Origin: Owenia fusiformis
Lineage: Eukaryota; Annelida; Polychaeta; Sabellida; Oweniidae
Assembly (NCBI GenBank): GCA_903813345.2
Contig: CAIIXF020000012.1
Span: forward strand, 26,796,184 to 26,860,183
Direction of reading: 5' to 3'
DNA length: 64,000 nucleotides
Shown here: positions 60,162-64,000 of the stretch, one piece after another
Numbering within the stretch: the first letter of the stretch is position 1
Layout of the letters: the number at the start of each line of letters is the position of its first letter
Notes under the pieces: generated by a model
The model's database searches: none
Seen by the model: the letters and a program-made list of their open reading frames with translations, nothing else
What the model was told of the DNA's origin: nothing
Made by a program: the position numbers and the translations under genes

Positions 60162-60796
60162 AAGGAGGCATATTTATCCTGAAAATTCCCTACCTATAAA
60201 CTGAACTGGCATGATTGTTTGTGCTTGGAGTCAAACAAGAGAGAACTGTTCCAAATCCTTGCTGCAAATGTGAGCAATATAATTGTACCCGAACGAAAAA
60301 GATCTATCGCAACCTTTGGTCAAGATGTCATGTGTTAATCCACAAAAACAACCCATCAAAGGAATGTAACCTTGCACACAATCAACACTGCATCTGAGTG
60401 AACAACTATGAGTTGGATTTGACAAGGGGAGACAGTTCAGGTACTTGGAAGCATGAAATGGCGAAATCCATTGGGCCTCAAAAAGTCTATGTCTACCATT
60501 ATTCCACTCATTGACAAGTTGTGATACCACATCCAGGTTCCATGGCCGGAATTACAGCATTGAACAGATGGAACTCATTTCCACAACTGATAGATGCACT
60601 CCTCTGTCTAATAGATGATCCTTTAAACTGTTAATGTCATGTTGCTGTATGATAAATTCAGCAATGACACCTCAATCAACACTGCAAGGAGGGATACATT
60701 TTTAAGAAGACTACTTCATTATTTAACACATTCCTCTAACAGCTGATACCTTAATACAACACTGCAAGGGAGCATTGTACCAAGGTGTACATATCT

Positions 60797-61031
60797 CACT
60801 GCGTGAAATATGGGATTCCAACTCTTGACACGTCTAGAAACTGGTCTTTACACGCCGGGTTTCTAGACGTGCCAATTATTTACACCTCTTGACACGCGAT
60901 GAATTCAACTCTTTACACCTCTTTGCACTTCTTGGCACACGCAGTGCAAAGACGTGTAAAGACCATGTCAAAAAGTCTTTGCACGCCCTGTGACAATTAA
61001 TGGAATCTCTTGACACGCTCTTGGCACACTG
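60797..61031. repeat. Cluster of CTCTTGACACG-type words with a 13-bp hairpin
   Basis: About ten copies of a degenerate word (CTCTTGACACG, GTCTTTACACGCC, CTCTTTGCACTTCTTGGCAC), some inverted (GCAAAGACGTGTAAAGACC). CACGTCTAGAAAC (60829) and GTTTCTAGACGTG (60859) form a perfect 13-bp stem. Such clusters are typical of subterminal regions of DNA transposons, but no TIR pair was found. Confidence 0.6.
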
Positions 61032-62870
61032 AACAACATAATTATGTGTAAACAACTAACCTAATTACCAATAGCAATACATACAGTATTTTAACGATTG
61101 CAAGTATCGTCCTCTGATACTTTTAATTGATATATTTTTTAATCATTCTTTCGCAGACTGTTTGGAACAAGTACATGTAGCAAATATTAAACAGACTATT
61201 TTGTATGTACGCTGACACATTGACTTATTTAAACATTTTGGCAATTTCATGCCGCCTTTTGAAAATATAAATCAGTTACAGGCAATGCTAATCGACGCAT
61301 TGATCCTAAGTGAAGGAAATACATATCATGATAAGAAAAAGAAAGGCGTTTCAAGGATAAAACGTGCAATAAACTTTGAAAACACTGATACATCAGGCCT
61401 ATTTATATATTTATTTTGTATTAGCTTAATATAAAGATAACCTTACTTTTCGATGAGTATTTGGATTTCGGAGTAATTTGTTTCAAGTTAAGTCAATACA
61501 AATTATCGCCGACTTAACTTGTGACCATACATATGATAAATGAGGGGCATTTTAATACACAATTGGGCAAAACAAGCATATTCAATCGAATGTACCATTC
61601 TCTCTGCTGTTCTTTCCCAGCCTATCCATAAACAGACAGGTACAAGTTCCCATATTTTTCGCAACATCTAATTCTATGATCAATTGCTAGACACAGCAAA
61701 TATACTAATTAATTGTCTGATTGTGATTCGGGAACGTAGGGTTTTTACATAAACAGGATACTTGGCTGTACATAGCCTGAGAACACCGGATTGACCCCCC
61801 CCCCAATCGACGCCTAGGCGCTGCTTATGTTTTAATAAGAAACATTCCCTTGTAAAGAATTATCGGGATACAAGGTCAAGTATTCTGCCCCTTTTGTGTG
61901 ATAAAAATATGTATTTAATTGGTGCTTTAACTTTTTGAACAAAGAAATGAAATAATCGCACTGAATGTCTCAACATAAATCAGTGATGTTTAATTAATAA
62001 ATGGCACTATTATGTCAGTCTACGCACTTCATGGACATGGACGGGGGGGGGGGTGTGAGTTACCCATTCTAAAATGGTTAAATTTTGTATTAAAGAGTAA
62101 TCAATAGGTCGTGAACTCCGATTGATAACCAACTGTAGCATACTACTTAATTTGTTTGACTATTGATATTAAAAAGGAGTGAATTTATGATATTCATAGA
62201 GGTACATTGTATTGGTATTAATATAATAATGATATTGGGGACCATAAACCACTTTGTTTCGCAAGTAGCTTTAGGATCGCGGTTTTATCTTCACATGTTG
62301 CCCTTTGTGCAATTCGAAAATGAAATATTTTAATCTATAATTTATATATCATTTGCAAAATAAATGTAATTAAGAGACATGGGGGAGGGGGGGGGTGGGG
62401 TTAACGGCCAGAATTTGGAATGAATTTGGGAATTTCAAGGATTGATTCACTTAATGTTGTTCACTGGAGTCGATACACACACCTGCATAACAATCGGAGA
62501 CAAAACTTAATCTGATATGATAACAAAAGATTAATAACTTAGTCTATGTTTTTGTTTTTATAATTGCGGAAGTGTACCAAAACCACCTTGATTACAGAAG
62601 ATATCATCTAGGCTTTAGATTTAATGAATAGATTTTTTGCCCTAGTCTCATTTAATAAAACAGGATATTTGCGTATTTAATTAATATTTGTGACAAAATA
62701 TTTCAGTTAGACTCAAAATCAAAACGAATTTCTCCATTATAGCCCCCCTTGCAACTGTCCCGAGTCTGCATCTGTTTTTCATGCTTCCGATCCACCTTTG
62801 GGATAGAGAGAATAGATGTAGATTTGTAATTTTTTGGGGGGGGTGGCATTAAATGTGTTCTCATACAAAC
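61032..62870. other. Non-array flank, no supported gene
   Basis: AT-rich single-copy-looking sequence. A 61-residue + strand frame at 61249-61434 (MPPFENINQLQAMLIDALIL, KKKKGVSRIKRA) has no recognised family or splice support. G- or C-runs occur at 61796, 62041, 62380 and 62836. Confidence 0.4.
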
Positions 62871-62877
62871 TAAAATA

Positions 62878-63020
62878 AACCCCAAAAAGCCATATCAAAT
62901 GTCCAAACACAAGACCAATGCCATGTCAAACATCCAAATATAGAACCAATGCCATACCCCCGGGTACCAAATATCCAGAATATAAGACCAAGGCCATTCG
63001 AAATATCGGATGCCCCGAGA
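62878..63020. repeat. ~42-bp diverged tandem repeats
   Basis: CATATCAAATGTCCAAACAC, AAGACCAATGCCATGTCAAA and CCAGAATATAAGACCAAGG are successive variants, about three and a half copies. The open minus-strand frames 62870-63374 overlap it and are not convincing genes. Confidence 0.55.
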
Positions 63021-64000
63021 AGAAGGCAGATCTTTGAGTTTAAATGATCATAAACAACCTCAAATGAAGGATATGTGTAACAACTAGACCAATGCCCCGG
63101 GACCAATGCCGTACCACAATTGAGGGGTAACATATTTTCCACACCGATTCTTATACCAGAAAATGGAAAAATCTGTCTTAAAATGTGGGTCCATTGGCTT
63201 GACATACCAAATGTAAAAAAGGTACCCCACCTGAGCCGAGTGTGAACCCCAGGGGTGAATGGTGAACACACGGGGCAAGGAATTCTTCGATTTTGATTCA
63301 AGTAATTTTTTTATAAAATTCATACTCATGTTAATAGCGGACGCCTTGGCCAAATAATCTTTCAAATCATGCACTTTCCAAGTGATTTTGTAGCAAAATT
63401 GTGATAATATATGAACCCCTTGGAATTATTCAAAGACGGACCCCCGCCAGCCCATCCCCCATTCTTACCTATGCTAAACACTAAGATAAACATATAGAAT
63501 GGTATCTTACACTTTTTTCTAAATGTTGATATCCAAAAAACATATCTTTTTTTATCAACACATACCGCTCACAATATAACAAGTATACAGATTGTAACAT
63601 AGATAAGCGAATTGGGGAAAATTACAATCCCTTTGATCAAATTACACTATGTAAAATCCCATGATTAATACAATATCATAAACCTGTGAAACATAAATAT
63701 CAGTTGTTTTAATTCGTTTTAACCTGTTATCATAGGTTTATGTATAAGACATAATTATAACAATGAATGATACGGACTTTTTTGGAGTTTCTCCTCTGAT
63801 ACTTGTATAATTTGTTTTAATTTGTTATCAGCTGTTATCAGCTGTTTTATTCCATCTGGTTCAACTGGGAAAAACATATTATACTGGATGATACATTTCT
63901 CTGCTCTTGCGTATAATTTGTTTACATTAGGTTACATGTTGTTGACACAACGTGTTGACACTATCTTGTTGACATAGACATATTGAGTGTTTTAATAAAA
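63021..64000. other. Flank, nothing recognised
   Basis: No gene, RNA or complete element seen. A short tandem TTATCAGCTG/TTGTTGACA repetition is visible near 63828-63975. Confidence 0.4.

Larger units (their letters stand above)
57404..60796. repeat. Segmental duplication unit 4 (partial)
   Basis: Nearly identical to unit 1 (2396-5650 matches 57545-60796), including the 3027-5012 insertion, but it lacks the 150-2395 element. Homology stops at about 60796, inside the pseudogene reading frame, and unrelated sequence follows. Confidence 0.9.
57619..60796 (+). pseudogene. Cys-tailed family pseudogene, 3'-truncated (unit 4)
   Basis: Same as unit 1 through the DGA block, the hAT-like insertion and EMAKSIGPQKVYV. 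It preserves LIQHCKGALYQGVHIS at about 60750, with the His that unit 1 has lost. It stops there because the duplicated segment ends, so the Cys-rich tail is absent. Confidence 0.7.

Noticed and set aside
62870-63374. 143- and 96-residue minus-strand frames
   Set aside because: They overlap diverged ~42-bp tandem repeats and each other in different frames; no recognisable domain or splice context.

Overview
The window is AT-rich eukaryotic DNA with no bacterial-type gene organisation. It has no intact long gene, but many decayed transposable elements, GT/AG-type splice signals, a 5'-truncated LINE, MITEs, minisatellites and GTCC/GGAC microsatellite elements. This composition suggests a marine invertebrate (lophotrochozoan, cnidarian or invertebrate deuterostome). 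The species cannot be fixed from sequence alone.

Layout. The first 60.8 kb is a head-to-tail array of one large duplicated unit: unit 1 (1-22034, cut by the window edge), unit 2 (22035-42378), unit 3 (42379-57403) and partial unit 4 (57404-60796). The lengths differ because each copy carries its own insertions and deletions, so the copies act as empty-site controls for one another. Insertions dated this way include two hAT-like elements with 6-bp target duplications (150-2395 in unit 1; 3027-5012 in units 1 and 4), a 4-kb long-TIR element (17613-21607, unit 1), a LINE (units 2 and 3), mariner-like and other MITEs (units 2 and 3), a CCCAATTG element and a TTTCCTAAGTGACATC element (unit 2), and an 84-bp minisatellite expansion (unit 3). 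After 60796 the sequence is not part of the array.

Coding content. Each unit starts with a broken + strand pseudogene of a multicopy invertebrate protein family that I recognise by motif order: RWMVAGPEMAR-like, DGA...KRGKGKR-like, HEMAKSIGPQK-like, and a C-terminal Cys-rich tail KCGCQKPC...CTSLCACNG. The N-terminal third of the same family lies inside the 4-kb TIR element of unit 1. The minus strand of the unit carries several short open stretches with good splice signals (for example 9834-9890 and 6906-7090), which look like exons of a decaying, unrecognised gene. A LINE reverse-transcriptase C-terminus (28777-31100, 49128-50068) and a mariner transposase remnant (13221-13813, 37541-38138) are the other recognisable proteins.

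The most interesting signals are: the complementary halves of the Cys-tailed family, one on a TIR element; 6-bp-TSD elements packed with subterminal CCCGCGAA repeats; clusters of the palindrome CTAARACGTYTTAG and of CTCTTGACACG-type words; a minisatellite whose hairpin stem covaries; and a recombination breakpoint inside unit 3.
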